From positions 62,001 to 126,000 of the forward strand of contig JAJEAR010000027.1 in NCBI GenBank assembly GCA_022822665.1: 64,000 bases of DNA, given 5' to 3'. Positions 1 to 9,302 of this stretch are shown here, one piece after another (the stretch's first letter is position 1; the number at the start of each line of letters is the position of its first letter). The stretch comes from Alphaproteobacteria bacterium (lineage in GTDB: Bacteria > Pseudomonadota > Alphaproteobacteria > Thalassobaculales > Thalassobaculaceae). The position numbers were made by a program, and so were the translations under genes. The notes below the pieces were generated by a model. It was given only the letters and a program-made list of their open reading frames with translations, ran no database searches and had not been told where the DNA came from.

Positions 1-357
1 AACGACATCGTCCTCGACGGCGGCAGGGAACTGCAGCGCTGCCTCTACGCCTACGCGGTGAAGGCGCTGCTGGGCGAGGACGTGTCCATCTCGGCGTCGC
101 TCCTCTATCCGCACGAGGATCGGGACCTGCGGCTCGACGACCCGGACGCGGTGCTCGAAACGCTCGCCGGCCACCTGCGGGCGGCCCGCGCCAGTCTCGC
201 CTCCGGTGGCGCGGTGATGGGCGCGGACACCGGCAACACCCATGACGACCTCGCCTTCGCCCTCCCGGCCAACGTCGGCGCCGTCTACCGCGTCCGGAAG
301 GAGGCGGCCGCGAACGCACGCCTCGGCGATGCGACCCGTGTGTGGGATGCCCCGTGA
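1..357 (+). CDS. PD-(D/E)XK nuclease family protein, AddB-like, C-terminal end only
   Basis: The reading frame is open from the first base and ends with TGA at 355-357, so the 5' part lies outside the window. The visible 118 residues include a GGRELQRCLYAYAV segment, which resembles the last helix of RecB/AddB-type nuclease domains (the Q-x-x-x-Y box), followed by an acidic and alanine-rich tail ending DDLAFALPA. The stop codon overlaps the ATG of the downstream UvrD-type helicase (TGATG), so the two are translationally coupled, in the addB-addA order usual in alphaproteobacteria. The likely role is the second, nuclease-bearing subunit of a double-strand-break end-resection complex. No iron-sulfur cysteine set can be assessed from this fragment. 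Family assignment is from the fragment and context only. Confidence 0.7.
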   Translation, partial: NDIVLDGGRELQRCLYAYAVKALLGEDVSISASLLYPHEDRDLRLDDPDAVLETLAGHLRAARASLASGGAVMGADTGNTHDDLAFALPANVGAVYRVRKEAAANARLGDATRVWDAP

Positions 358-3300
358 TGGCGGCCCGACCTCCGGTTCTTTCCGACGATGCCGCGCGGCG
401 CGAGGCCGTCGCGGTTCGCGACCGCTCCTTCCTGGTGGAGGCCGGCGCGGGATCGGGCAAGACAGCGGTTCTGGCGGGCCGGATCGCGATGCTGCTGGCG
501 GCTGGCGCGGCCCCCATGTCCATTGCCGCGGTGACGTTCACCGAGTTCGCCGCGAGCGAGTTGCTCATTCGGGTACGGGCCTTCGTGACCGCGCTTGCGG
601 CCGGCACCATTCCTGTCGAGCTTCGCTCCGCCCTGCCGAGCGGCCTGTCGCAAGAGCAGCGCGGCAACCTCGACCGGGCCGATGCGGCGCTCGACGAGAT
701 GACCTGCTCGACCATCCACGGCTTCTGCCAGCGGCTGATCACACCCTATCCGGTCGAAGCCGATATCGACCCCGGGGCCTCCGTGATGGACCGCGACCAG
801 GCGGAGTTCGCCTTCGGCGAGATCGTCGACAATTGGCTGCGGAACGAACTCGCCGGCGAGGAAGGCGGCCTGCTTGCCGAGCTGGTTCTGCACGATCCCG
901 ACGCAACCATCACGCTGATCCGCACCGTCCTCGGGCATCTCCGCCGGCATCGGGAGTTCACTCCCTACGAACTGCAGGACCTCGATCAGCTCGCTGCCGG
1001 GTTCCGGAAAGCGGTGGAGGGTTTGACCACGTTCCTGGACCAGGCCGAGGCCAGGGAACCTGAAACCGTCGCCATCGCCGGCCACTTCGAAGCGCTGGCC
1101 GGGAACATCGGGCCCGCATTGCCGGCAGATACACCCGCCCGGCTCGTTGCGTTGTTGCTCGTGACGCCCCACGACGACCTTCTGAAGTCCACCGGCGGCG
1201 GGTTCTACGCGTACCGCAAGAAGGGGAAGTGGGCAGCGGCCGGGAAGCGCGCGGGCCTGGCCAAGGCCGATGTGGAGCGGCTGAACGCGTCGGCCAGTGC
1301 TCACTATGATCACTGTGGCCGGACCTGGACCGGGTTTCACCAGGCGGTTGCCACCCATGTCCTCGCCGGTCTCGTGCCGCTGGTCGAGCCCGTCATGGAC
1401 CTGTTCCGCGAGTACAAGCGCGCCGCCGCACTTCTCGACTTCGACGACCTGATATTCTCGGCGCGTGATCTCCTGCGCGACCACGATGAGATACGCCGCG
1501 CACTCTCTGCGCGGTTCCGCCACGTCCTCGTCGACGAGTTCCAGGACACCGATCCGCTGCAGACCGAGATATTCTGGCGCCTCTGCGGCGAGCCGCCCGG
1601 GGACGGCGATGGCACCGACTGGCCGTCATTCGCGATTCGGCCGGGCGCGCTGTTCCTGGTCGGCGATCCCAAGCAGGCGATCTACCGTTTCCGCGGCGCC
1701 GATATCGCGGCCTATGTCCAGGCGCGCGACGCGTTCCGCGCCGGGGCCGGGGACGCCGTGCTCTCGATCGCCACGAACTTCCGCTCCCGCGCGCCGATCA
1801 TGGAATACGTGAACGCGCGCTTCGAGACAGCACTTTCCGAGGAGAACGGCCAGCCCGGTTTCCAGGCCCTCGACCCCTTCCGGTCACCACGGGACGGGCG
1901 ACCCTCGGTCGCCGCACTGGATGTCGAAGTTGCCGACGAGGACGGCAGGGCCAATGCCCGGCAACAGCGCGACGGGGAGGCCGAGGCCGTCGCCGAACTG
2001 TGCGCCCGCCTGATCGGCAGCGAACCGGTCCCCGATCCCGGGAACGGCGGGCTGCGCCCGTGCCGGGCCGGCGACATCGCCCTGCTGGCGCCGACCGGGA
2101 GCGACCTCTGGCGCTACGAGGAAGCGCTGGAAGGGCGAGGCATCCCCGTCGCCACCCAGGCGGGCAAGGGCCTGTACAGGCGCCAGGAGATCCAGGACCT
2201 CATCGCGGTCACCCGGGTCCTGGCCGACCGGCGCGATACGCTCGCGCTCGGCGCGTTGCTGCGCGGGCCGCTGGTGGGGCTGACCGAGGAGGAGCTGCTC
2301 GACATCGTCTGGGCGCTGCCGCGCGCGGACGACGCACCGGACGATCTGCCGCGGCTCGATCTGGGTGTCGGGCCAGACGAAATCGCGAACCCTCTGGCGC
2401 GGGATATCGTCGAGAAGCTCCAGGCGCTGCAACGCCGGGTGAATGCGACAACGCCGCATGCGCTTCTCTCCCAGGCCGTCGACGTGCTCCGGGTCCGTCC
2501 CATCCTGCTGCGGCGCCATCGCGGCCAGGCGGAACGCGCACTGGCCAATGTCGATCTCTATCTCGGCTTCAGCCGCGCCTACGCGGTACGGGGGCTGCGC
2601 GCCTTCGCCGAGGCGATGACGGCCGCGTGGAGCGACGAGGCCCGCGCCGTGGAGGGCCGGCCGGACGCCCAGGAGGAGGCGGTGGCACTCTACACGATGC
2701 ATGCCGCCAAGGGGCTGGAATGGCCCATCGTCGTTCCGATCAACACCATGACGCGGGTGATGGCGGCGGAGGGCGCCGTGACCGACCGCGCGACCAGGCG
2801 GTTCTATTGCCGCGTGTTCGGCGTCGAGCCAACGGGATACACGGTGGCCCGAAATGACGAAAGGGACGAGCTTGACCGCGAGCGCGTGCGCCTCTGGTAC
2901 GTCGCCGCCACCCGGGCGCGTGAACTCCTGGTCCTGCCCCGGTTCGATGTCAAGGCCGCCGCCTCGGCCTGGCTCTCCGTCGTCGATCTGGACGTGCCCG
3001 GGCTGCCCGCGCTCGATCTCGACCATCTGCCGGCGCACGTGAGAGCGGGTGAGCCAGAGCCGGCAAACAGGCAGACACGCGAGGTATTCGCCGCGGAAGC
3101 AACCGCGATCGCGGAGCGTACGCGCACGATAGTCTGGCGAACGCCGAGCCGGGGCGAGGATGCGGCCCAACCGGTGATGCGGGAGGAAGTGTCCGCGATC
3201 CTCGCGACTGACGGTGACGGCGCACCAGCCGACAGGCCCACTGTTGCCCCGGTCCTGGGCGGCCGCGAGCGCGGCGTCATCCTGCACAAGCTGATCGAGG

Positions 3301-3749
3301 AGGTTCTCACGGGCGAGACGGAGGAGACCCTGCCAAAACTCCGTACCCGAGCCGAAGTGCTGATCCGCGCCATGGACCGGCCCGTGGTGGAGGATCCCGC
3401 GGAGGGGCTGTCGCCGGGCGAACTCGCCGGCTGTGTCGTTCGTGCGCTCTCACTGCCCGAAATCGCCCATCTGAGACAGAGGCTGGTGCCCGAGTTCCCG
3501 GTCTATCGGTCCGCCATGACCGACGATTGCGAGGAGGCGGCCTTCGGCATTGTCGATGCCATCGCGTTTGACGCGGACGGCAGGCCGGAAGCGGTGATCG
3601 ACTGGAAGAGCGACGTCGACCCGGCGCCCGAGACCGTCGAGCACTACCGCGCACAACTCCGCGCCTACCTCGAGATGACGGGTGCCAATCGCGGCCTCAT
3701 CGTTTCCCTCACTTCGGGGTCCGTCGTTCACGTTGAGCGAACCGCCTAG
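357..3749 (+). CDS. addA: UvrD-family helicase/nuclease, AddA-like
   Basis: A protein of 1130 residues expected to unwind and degrade DNA ends to start RecA-dependent repair. Visible helicase motifs are the Walker A box AGAGSGKT at residues 29-36, the DEFQDTDPLQTE box (motif II), GDPKQAIYRFRGAD (motif III), TNFRSR (motif IV), TMHAAKGLEWP (motif V) and YVAATRAREL (motif VI). The last ~150 residues hold a RecB-type nuclease core: an IVDAIAFDADG strand, then AVIDWKSD with the catalytic D-x-K, then a Q-x-x-x-Y-like QLRAYLE. The ATG at 357 is chosen because it overlaps the upstream stop; GTG codons at 342 and 354 are in frame but less likely. Length agrees with the AddA family (about 1100-1250 residues). 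Confidence 0.88.
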   Translation: MAARPPVLSDDAARREAVAVRDRSFLVEAGAGSGKTAVLAGRIAMLLAAGAAPMSIAAVTFTEFAASELLIRVRAFVTALAAGTIPVELRSALPSGLSQEQRGNLDRADAALDEMTCSTIHGFCQRLITPYPVEADIDPGASVMDRDQAEFAFGEIVDNWLRNELAGEEGGLLAELVLHDPDATITLIRTVLGHLRRHREFTPYELQDLDQLAAGFRKAVEGLTTFLDQAEAREPETVAIAGHFEALAGNIGPALPADTPARLVALLLVTPHDDLLKSTGGGFYAYRKKGKWAAAGKRAGLAKADVERLNASASAHYDHCGRTWTGFHQAVATHVLAGLVPLVEPVMDLFREYKRAAALLDFDDLIFSARDLLRDHDEIRRALSARFRHVLVDEFQDTDPLQTEIFWRLCGEPPGDGDGTDWPSFAIRPGALFLVGDPKQAIYRFRGADIAAYVQARDAFRAGAGDAVLSIATNFRSRAPIMEYVNARFETALSEENGQPGFQALDPFRSPRDGRPSVAALDVEVADEDGRANARQQRDGEAEAVAELCARLIGSEPVPDPGNGGLRPCRAGDIALLAPTGSDLWRYEEALEGRGIPVATQAGKGLYRRQEIQDLIAVTRVLADRRDTLALGALLRGPLVGLTEEELLDIVWALPRADDAPDDLPRLDLGVGPDEIANPLARDIVEKLQALQRRVNATTPHALLSQAVDVLRVRPILLRRHRGQAERALANVDLYLGFSRAYAVRGLRAFAEAMTAAWSDEARAVEGRPDAQEEAVALYTMHAAKGLEWPIVVPINTMTRVMAAEGAVTDRATRRFYCRVFGVEPTGYTVARNDERDELDRERVRLWYVAATRARELLVLPRFDVKAAASAWLSVVDLDVPGLPALDLDHLPAHVRAGEPEPANRQTREVFAAEATAIAERTRTIVWRTPSRGEDAAQPVMREEVSAILATDGDGAPADRPTVAPVLGGRERGVILHKLIEEVLTGETEETLPKLRTRAEVLIRAMDRPVVEDPAEGLSPGELAGCVVRALSLPEIAHLRQRLVPEFPVYRSAMTDDCEEAAFGIVDAIAFDADGRPEAVIDWKSDVDPAPETVEHYRAQLRAYLEMTGANRGLIVSLTSGSVVHVERTA

Positions 3750-3805
3750 AACCTGCAGTCGCGCGACCCATGCACTGTCCGGATTGGCGGCACAACGGAA
3801 CCGGG

Positions 3806-3972
3806 TGTTGTTCGGTGCGCAAGTTTGACGCAGACCAGCGGCTCTGCCAACGCCATCACCGGCGTTCGGAGGGCTTTTGCGGCGAGGCCATGACCTGGCA
3901 CGGGTTGAGCGACGCTGTCCGGCGCGGCCTCGAAAACATGAAGATCCAGGCTTGCCTGTTGGCAGCGGCGGA
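3806..3972 (+). pseudogene. IS1182-type transposase, C-terminal relic
   Basis: One plus-strand frame here reads HRRSEGFCGEAMTWHGLSD, then AVRRGLENMKIQACLLAAA. This matches the conserved C-terminal block of IS1182-family DDE transposases (usually ...EGxHGEAKTWHGLxxAVRRGLxNMxIQxYLTAAA...). Nothing upstream encodes the catalytic domain, because addA ends at 3749. Only the last ~55 residues survive, and the frame then runs into unrelated residues. This is an old, inactive remnant. The family assignment rests on this one motif. Confidence 0.65.
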
Positions 3973-4328
3973 TCGGGGCTGTCCTCTTGCCGCTTTGTCG
4001 GGCATCTGGATCGCTCACGTTTCCGCTGAGGCCCGTCACGGCAACACCGCCCAAAGTGTGTTCGCTGAATCGCAAACGCATGATCCGGCGCGCGCCCGCC
4101 CCCGGGACCGGGTTCTTCAACTGCACCTGGTCCAGGGTTCGCTGGAGGAAATCACCGCCGGTCACCCCGATGGCTGCGCCAGGGGACTCGCGTCCCCGAT
4201 GTCCGGGTCACCGCGAGCCGAGATCCTGGGCGCCTTGCCCGCATCCATCGCGGAGCAACCCCGGTGTTCTGCGGACTGCCCTGGCGCGGCCTCGTGACAG
4301 CGGGTCCGGGCCGGGTTATGGAGGCGGG
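3973..4328 (+). other. Non-coding stretch, probable IS tail and leader of DUF3047 gene
   Basis: No convincing gene. Frames on both strands are open but show no recognisable domain, and they look like high-GC chance frames. A short GTGFFN-type reading near 4105-4120 resembles residues often seen at the very end of IS1182 elements, so part of this may still be insertion-sequence debris. No terminal repeat could be identified. Confidence 0.4.
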
Positions 4329-4982
4329 ATGGTGCTCCGTCTCGCCCTTGCCGCCGCCGCCATCCTCCTGACCACTGCGCCGTTGCGGGCGGAGCCGCTC
4401 ACGCTGGGCCACTTTTCCTCCGGCGACACGAAGGGCTGGGAGCTGCGTCATTTCGAGGGCGAGACGCGCTACCGGATCGTGGAAGACGAGGGGACGATGG
4501 TCCTGGAAGCCGAGAGCGAAGCTGGGGCGTCGAGCCTCTATCTCGAACGGGAGATCGACCTTGCCGCGCGCCCGATGCTGGAGTGGCGCTGGAAGATCGA
4601 GGCTCCGCTCGCGGTGGCGGACGAACGCGTGAAGGAAGGCGACGACTTCGCCGCACGGGTCTATGTCGTGGCGCCGGGCGAGGGGCTGTTCGGTTTACCG
4701 ACCGCGATTTCCTATGTCTGGTCGGGCAGTGCACCCGTTGGTGCGGACTGGCCCAATCCGTTCACGTCCAAGGTGCGGATGGTCGTTGTCGAGTCCGGCC
4801 CGGCCGGTGCCGGCGAATGGCGCAGGTACCGCCGCGACGTCCGTGAGGACTTCCGCCGCCTGTTCGGCCTCGAGGTGGACGAGCTGGAGGGAGTGGCCGT
4901 GATGACTGACAGCGACAACAGCCGCCAGCAAGCCCGGGCCTGGTACGGCGACATCCTGCTGAGAGCGAAAGACGGAAACTGA
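4329..4982 (+). CDS. DUF3047 family protein, secreted
   Basis: A protein of 217 residues. The ATG at 4329 opens a signal peptide (MVLRLALAAAAILLTTAPLRA, cleavage near residue 21) after a GGAGGCGGG-type ribosome site. The mature part contains beta-rich segments typical of DUF3047: a LEREIDLAARPMLEWRWKIE strand pair, then DDFAARVYVV, an AISYVWSGSAPVG turn, and a C-terminal GVAVMTDSDNSRQQARAWYGDI. The family is periplasmic and uncharacterised; the fold resembles carbohydrate-binding-like beta sandwiches. It stands alone between the IS relic and the DapA-like gene, so context gives no function. Confidence 0.8.
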   Translation: MVLRLALAAAAILLTTAPLRAEPLTLGHFSSGDTKGWELRHFEGETRYRIVEDEGTMVLEAESEAGASSLYLEREIDLAARPMLEWRWKIEAPLAVADERVKEGDDFAARVYVVAPGEGLFGLPTAISYVWSGSAPVGADWPNPFTSKVRMVVVESGPAGAGEWRRYRRDVREDFRRLFGLEVDELEGVAVMTDSDNSRQQARAWYGDILLRAKDGN

Positions 4983-5057
4983 CGCTCCGGCAAGTCGGCT
5001 GCAACCCTCCCGAGTCAACTCTGCCGGTGTTGGCCGGGGCTCGCAGGCCAGTACAAC

Positions 5058-5110
5058 CTGCGTACCGGATCGATACCGTGATTCCCTGTTTCATGCGCAG
5101 CTGCGTACCG
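5058..5110 (+). repeat. Direct repeat CTGCGTACCG upstream of the DapA-like gene
   Basis: The 10-mer CTGCGTACCG occurs at 5058-5067 and again at 5101-5110, 43 bases apart start to start (about four helical turns), 134 bases before the DapA-like start. Spacing on one DNA face suggests a possible regulator site, but no regulator gene is adjacent. The role is inferred; the repeat itself is exact. Confidence 0.4.
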
Positions 5111-5243
5111 AGTGAACGGGGCCCCTGATCTTCCGATATTCCAGGATGGGCATCAGGAAACGGCATGGATGCAAACCGTTGCGGTCCGCCCGCGCATGCA
5201 GCAGTGTGCGCCGGTCAGGCACCCGTTTGCATGGAGGCGGCCC

Positions 5244-6140
5244 GTGCTCGCAGGGATCAACAGCGCGCTGGTCACGCCGTTCGACGCCGATCTCGAGTTC
5301 GACCCCGATGCGATGCGCCGGAGTGTCAGGCACCAGCTCGCCTGCGGCACTGCCGGGCTCTGTGCACTGGGCGGTACCGGCGAGCCGCTCTCGCTCAGCC
5401 TCGAGGAACACCGACGCGTCATCGACACCGTGGTAGAGGAAACCGCGGGCCGGGTTCCCGTAACGGTCGGCTGCCTGCTCGGTGGCGCAGCCGACGTGAC
5501 CGCGGCGGCGCGACATGCGCAGACCGCCGGGGCCGATGCCGTCATGCTGGTACCGCCGTACTTCTACTCGGCCCGTCCGTTCGATATCGAACGCCATTTC
5601 CAGGCGGTTGCCGAGGCCTGCAGCCTGCCGGTCATCCTGTTCCACACGCCCGGGCGCAGCGGCGTGCGACTCGCCCCGGACGAGCTGCTCTCCATGATCC
5701 ATGCCAACCCGGCGATCCGCGGCATCAAGGACGCCTCGGGTGACATGATCCTGGCCGCCGAGGTGATGCGCGACGCACCCGACGGGTTCTGTTTCATGCA
5801 GGGGCTCGACGAACTGCTGCTCGCCTCGCTGGCTCTCGGAGCTGCGGGCGGCATCGTTTCGCTCGGTGAACTGCTGCCCCGCAGCCTGCGCCGCCTTTAC
5901 GATCGGGCCACGGCGGGTGACCTGGAGGGTGCCCGACAGATCCAGTTCGACCTGCTCGAACTGTGCCGGGCGATCTACAGCGAACCCAACCCGGGGCCGC
6001 TCAAGTACGCGCTCGATCGTGCGGGCCGGTCGGCAGGACCGTGCCGGGCGCCGATCCACGGACCCAGGGAAGAGACCAGGTCGACCCTTGACGCCCTGCT
6101 GCCGGCACTGCTTGCAGTCGAGCACGCCGATTCCGCATAG
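5244..6140 (+). CDS. DapA/N-acetylneuraminate lyase superfamily protein
   Basis: A 298-residue class I aldolase-type TIM barrel. GTG 5244 is chosen because GGAGGCGG ends 4 bases before it and because the family sequence begins here (LAGINSALVTPFD). The Schiff-base lysine is present in GIKDASGD (K162) and the GGTGEP loop lies near residue 43. The residue equivalent to E. coli DapA Tyr133, found in ILYNVPSRTG, is Phe133 in ILFHTPGRSG. It is therefore unlikely to be the biosynthetic dihydrodipicolinate synthase. Members of this superfamily cleave or form 2-oxo acids such as sialic acid, KDG or 4-hydroxy-2-oxoglutarate. It is monocistronic, with no partner enzyme next to it, and the substrate is unknown. 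Confidence 0.85.
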   Translation: MLAGINSALVTPFDADLEFDPDAMRRSVRHQLACGTAGLCALGGTGEPLSLSLEEHRRVIDTVVEETAGRVPVTVGCLLGGAADVTAAARHAQTAGADAVMLVPPYFYSARPFDIERHFQAVAEACSLPVILFHTPGRSGVRLAPDELLSMIHANPAIRGIKDASGDMILAAEVMRDAPDGFCFMQGLDELLLASLALGAAGGIVSLGELLPRSLRRLYDRATAGDLEGARQIQFDLLELCRAIYSEPNPGPLKYALDRAGRSAGPCRAPIHGPREETRSTLDALLPALLAVEHADSA

Positions 6141-6597
6141 CTGGCCGATCGGGAAGGCGGTTCACCTGCCCGGGGACGGGCGCGGTGCACCCGGCATTCG
6201 ATCTGCGGCTGCCGGCCGGGCGAGGATGCCTGGCGCAGGCTCGATGACGGGAACGGGCGGTGCAGTGGTAGAGGAATGCCCGGGTGCATGACCCGGCCGC
6301 AGTTTCTCCGCGGCGACAAAACCCCGTCCGCCCGGATCCGTCAGTAGCCTTCATCGTGGTGCACAGGTGACCCCCGGTCATCGCCGGCAAACCGAAGCCG
6401 GTGTGAACCTGCTGGCGGGGGGCGTGTGGGAAAGCGCGCCGGTCACCTGGCCGGCTTCTCACCGGTCCCGTGTGCGGCCGTTGGCGTCGCGAACGGTGCG
6501 GGGCAGGATGCGTCGGTTCGCGATCGGGGCTGCCTCCGGTTGAAGCGGCCGCGGGAACGGCACACAATCGGGTCCCGACGACAATAGGAGGGCAGGC
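6141..6597 (+). other. Intergenic region without a recognisable gene
   Basis: 457 bases between two plus-strand genes. No frame has a recognisable domain. A segment at 6261-6296 resembles a tRNA D-loop and anticodon stem but lacks a T-loop and U33 (see rejected items). AGGAGG just before 6598 belongs to the next gene. Confidence 0.5.
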
Positions 6598-7470
6598 ATG
6601 CAGCACGGCGTTGAAGTCGTTCCCACCGGTGCGGCGCTCGGTGCGGACGTGGTCGGCGTCGATCTGGCCGCCGAAATCGACCCGGAGACCTTCCAGGTGA
6701 TCGAGGACGCCTGGCACGAACACCTGGTGCTGCGTTTCCGGGGCCAGCGGCTTGATGACGATGCGCTGGCTGCATTCTCGCGCAACTTCGGCGATCTCGA
6801 CATGGCGCCGACAGGGCGGGGCGGCACACCGTTCAATCCCGCCCGCCCGGAAATCGCGGTGCTGTCGAACATCGTCGTCGACGGCCGGCGCATGGGCAGC
6901 CTCGGCAACGACGAGCTGGTCTGGCACCAGGACATGACCTACAACCCGGTCCCGCCCAAGGCGAGCCTGCTCTACGGGCTCGAGGTGCCGCCGCACGGTG
7001 GCGAGACCCATTTCTACAACCTCTACAGGGCCTTCGATTCCCTGCCGGAGGACCTCGCGCGCCGAATTCACGGGCTCGACTGCAAGCACGATGCGACCCG
7101 CTCGTCCAATGGCGAACTCAGGACGGGCTACGAGGCGAGCTACAGCAACGAGGACCGCCCGGGCGCCGTGCACCCGCTGGTCCTGCGCCATCCCGCCACC
7201 GGGCGCCAGGCGCTGTGCGTCGGCAGGCGGCCGGGCGCCTGGATCGTCGGATACGCGGATGCCGACAGTGACCGGCTGCTCGACGAGATCTGGGAGCACA
7301 TCCACTCGCACGCGTTCACCTGGTCGCAGGAGTGGCAGGTCGGCGACCTCGTGATCTGGGACAACCGCTGCACGCTGCACCGTCGCGACCGCCTGGATCC
7401 GGCGACCCGGCGGATGATGCACAGGACCCAGGTGAAGGACCTGCACGGACCGGTTGCCGGCTGGAACTGA
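6598..7470 (+). CDS. TauD/TfdA family Fe(II)/2-oxoglutarate dioxygenase
   Basis: A 290-residue non-heme iron dioxygenase, expected to couple 2-oxoglutarate decarboxylation to hydroxylation of a small acid such as a sulfonate or an aryloxy- or betaine-type substrate. The iron triad is visible: H110-x-D112 in WHQDM and the distal H261 in CTLHRRD. Arg272 or Arg276 downstream fits the 2-oxoglutarate carboxylate-binding arginine. N-terminal residues VVPTGAALGADVVGVDL are the usual TauD start. ATG 6598 follows a strong AGGAGG site. No transporter or partner gene is adjacent, so the substrate cannot be called; it is not necessarily taurine. Confidence 0.9.
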   Translation: MQHGVEVVPTGAALGADVVGVDLAAEIDPETFQVIEDAWHEHLVLRFRGQRLDDDALAAFSRNFGDLDMAPTGRGGTPFNPARPEIAVLSNIVVDGRRMGSLGNDELVWHQDMTYNPVPPKASLLYGLEVPPHGGETHFYNLYRAFDSLPEDLARRIHGLDCKHDATRSSNGELRTGYEASYSNEDRPGAVHPLVLRHPATGRQALCVGRRPGAWIVGYADADSDRLLDEIWEHIHSHAFTWSQEWQVGDLVIWDNRCTLHRRDRLDPATRRMMHRTQVKDLHGPVAGWN

Positions 7471-7542
7471 CCGCAGCGCCCGGCTTGCCCACCACCGGGT
7501 GCAGCCGTAAGGTCCCGGCCGTCATTACGAGTGCGGGGCGCA

Positions 7543-9090
7543 ATGAGCGATCGGGTTCTGATTCTCGACTTCGGCAGCCAGGTCACCCAGCTGATCGCCC
7601 GCCGCCTTCGCGAGATCGGCGTCTACTGCGAAATTCTTCCCTACAACGCCCCGGCGAGTGACATGGCCGGGTTCGGAGCCCGGGGCATCGTGCTCTCGGG
7701 CGGGCCGGCGTCGGTGCTCGGGCAGGATCCGCCGCTGCCACCCGACTACGTCTTCGCCTCCGGTCTGCCGGTACTCGGCATCTGCTACGGCCAGCAGGTG
7801 ATGTGCACCCAGCTTGGCGGTCGGGTGGAGCAGGCGGCCGAACGCGAGTTCGGGCGTGCCGAAGTCACCGTGCACGAGCCGTGCCCGCTGTTCGTCGACC
7901 CGTGGCGGGCCGGCGGGCGCGAGCAGGTCTGGATGAGCCACGGTGACCGCGTGATCGAACTGCCGCCGGGGTTCCGTGCCGTCGCGTCGAGCGAGGGGTC
8001 ACCCTGCGCCGTCATCGCCGATGAGGCGCGCGGGTACTACGGCGTGATGTTCCACCCGGAGGTGGTGCACACCGTCCACGGCACCGACCTGCTCCGCGGT
8101 TTCGCCCGCCATGTCGCCGGCTGTGCCGGTGACTGGACCATGGCGGCGTTCCGGACCCAGCAGATCGGGCGGATTCGTGAACGGGTCGGCGATGCCGGCG
8201 TGATCTGCGGCCTGTCGGGCGGAGTGGACTCGTCCGTCGCGGCACGACTCCTGCACGAGGCGATCGGCGACCGGCTGACCTGTGTCTTCGTCGACCACGG
8301 CCTGCTGCGGGCCGGTGAGGCCGAGGAGGTCTGCTCGCTGTTCCGCGGTCACTACAACATCCCGCTGGTGCATCGCGATGCCGGCGACGTGTTCCTTGCC
8401 GCTCTCGAGGGGGTCGAGGATCCCGAGGCCAAGCGCAAGATCATCGGCGGGCTGTTCATCGACGTGTTTGAGGAAGAAGCCCACCGCATCGAGGGCGCCG
8501 GGTTCCTCGCCCAGGGCACGCTGTATCCCGACGTGATCGAGAGCGTGTCGGTGACAGGCGGGCCGAGCGTCACCATCAAGTCGCACCACAACGTTGGCGG
8601 ACTGCCCGAACGCATGCGCCTCGATCTGGTCGAACCACTGCGCGAACTGTTCAAGGACGAGGTACGCGCGCTGGGACGTGAACTCGGCCTGCCCGAACAG
8701 CTTGTCGGCCGGCATCCGTTTCCGGGGCCGGGGCTTGCGATCAGGATCCCGGGTGCGGTGACGCGCGAGAAGGTGGAGCTGTTGCGGGCCGCCGACGCGA
8801 TCTACCTCGACGAAATCCGCCGTGCGGGCATCTACGACGAGATCTGGCAGGCGTTCGCGGTGTTGCTGCCGGTGCGCACGGTCGGGGTCATGGGCGATGC
8901 CCGGACCTACGAACACGTGTGCGCACTGCGAGCGGTGGTTTCCACCGACGGGATGACCGCCGACTTCTATCCGTTCCCGCATGACCTGCTCGGGCGTATC
9001 GCGACCCGCATCATCAACGAGGTCCGGGGCATCAACCGGGTGACCTACGACATCACCTCGAAACCGCCCGGCACCATCGAGTGGGAATGA
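7543..9090 (+). CDS. guaA: GMP synthase (glutamine-hydrolysing)
   Basis: A 515-residue enzyme converting XMP to GMP with glutamine and ATP, the last step of guanine nucleotide synthesis. The class I glutamine amidotransferase domain covers about residues 4-195, with nucleophile C81 in GICYGQQ and H171/E173 in FHPEV. The ATP-pyrophosphatase domain has the PP-loop SGGVDSS at 225-231. The C-terminal dimerisation domain ends [11 protein letters not shown], the invariant GuaA terminus. ATG 7543 is preferred over an in-frame GTG at 7531 because homology starts at [13 protein letters not shown]. Full length. Confidence 0.97.
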   Translation: MSDRVLILDFGSQVTQLIARRLREIGVYCEILPYNAPASDMAGFGARGIVLSGGPASVLGQDPPLPPDYVFASGLPVLGICYGQQVMCTQLGGRVEQAAEREFGRAEVTVHEPCPLFVDPWRAGGREQVWMSHGDRVIELPPGFRAVASSEGSPCAVIADEARGYYGVMFHPEVVHTVHGTDLLRGFARHVAGCAGDWTMAAFRTQQIGRIRERVGDAGVICGLSGGVDSSVAARLLHEAIGDRLTCVFVDHGLLRAGEAEEVCSLFRGHYNIPLVHRDAGDVFLAALEGVEDPEAKRKIIGGLFIDVFEEEAHRIEGAGFLAQGTLYPDVIESVSVTGGPSVTIKSHHNVGGLPERMRLDLVEPLRELFKDEVRALGRELGLPEQLVGRHPFPGPGLAIRIPGAVTREKVELLRAADAIYLDEIRRAGIYDEIWQAFAVLLPVRTVGVMGDARTYEHVCALRAVVSTDGMTADFYPFPHDLLGRIATRIINEVRGINRVTYDITSKPPGTIEWE

Positions 9091-9137
9091 GCGGGCGCGT
9101 GTTCCGGCGACGGGGTTCGCGGTCATTCCGCCGGTGA

Positions 9138-9159
9138 CCGGCCGTCAGGGCCGGGTTTT
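9138..9159 (+). terminator. Probable intrinsic terminator after guaA
   Basis: CCGGCC (9138-9143), a GTCAG loop and GGCCGG (9149-9154) form a 6-bp GC stem, followed by GTTTT. It sits 48 bases past the guaA stop. The U-tract is short, so efficiency is uncertain. Confidence 0.55.
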
Positions 9160-9302
9160 CCCTCCTTCGGGCGCCCGGAAGAAAACGGAGGGGACGGGTT
9201 CCGCAACGGACCCGCGCGTCATCGGAATGCGGGAGTGATCACGACTGCGTGGACGGGATCCGGGCCGGAATGCGCCCGTATGCTGCTGCGCAGCCCGCCC
9301 GT

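Noticed and set aside
6261..6296. tRNA-like segment (TGCAGTGGTAGAG, then a CCGGG-TGCATGA-CCCGG stem-loop)
   Set aside because: There is no T-loop or acceptor stem, position 33 is G instead of U, and the distances are wrong. Chance or a very degraded fragment.
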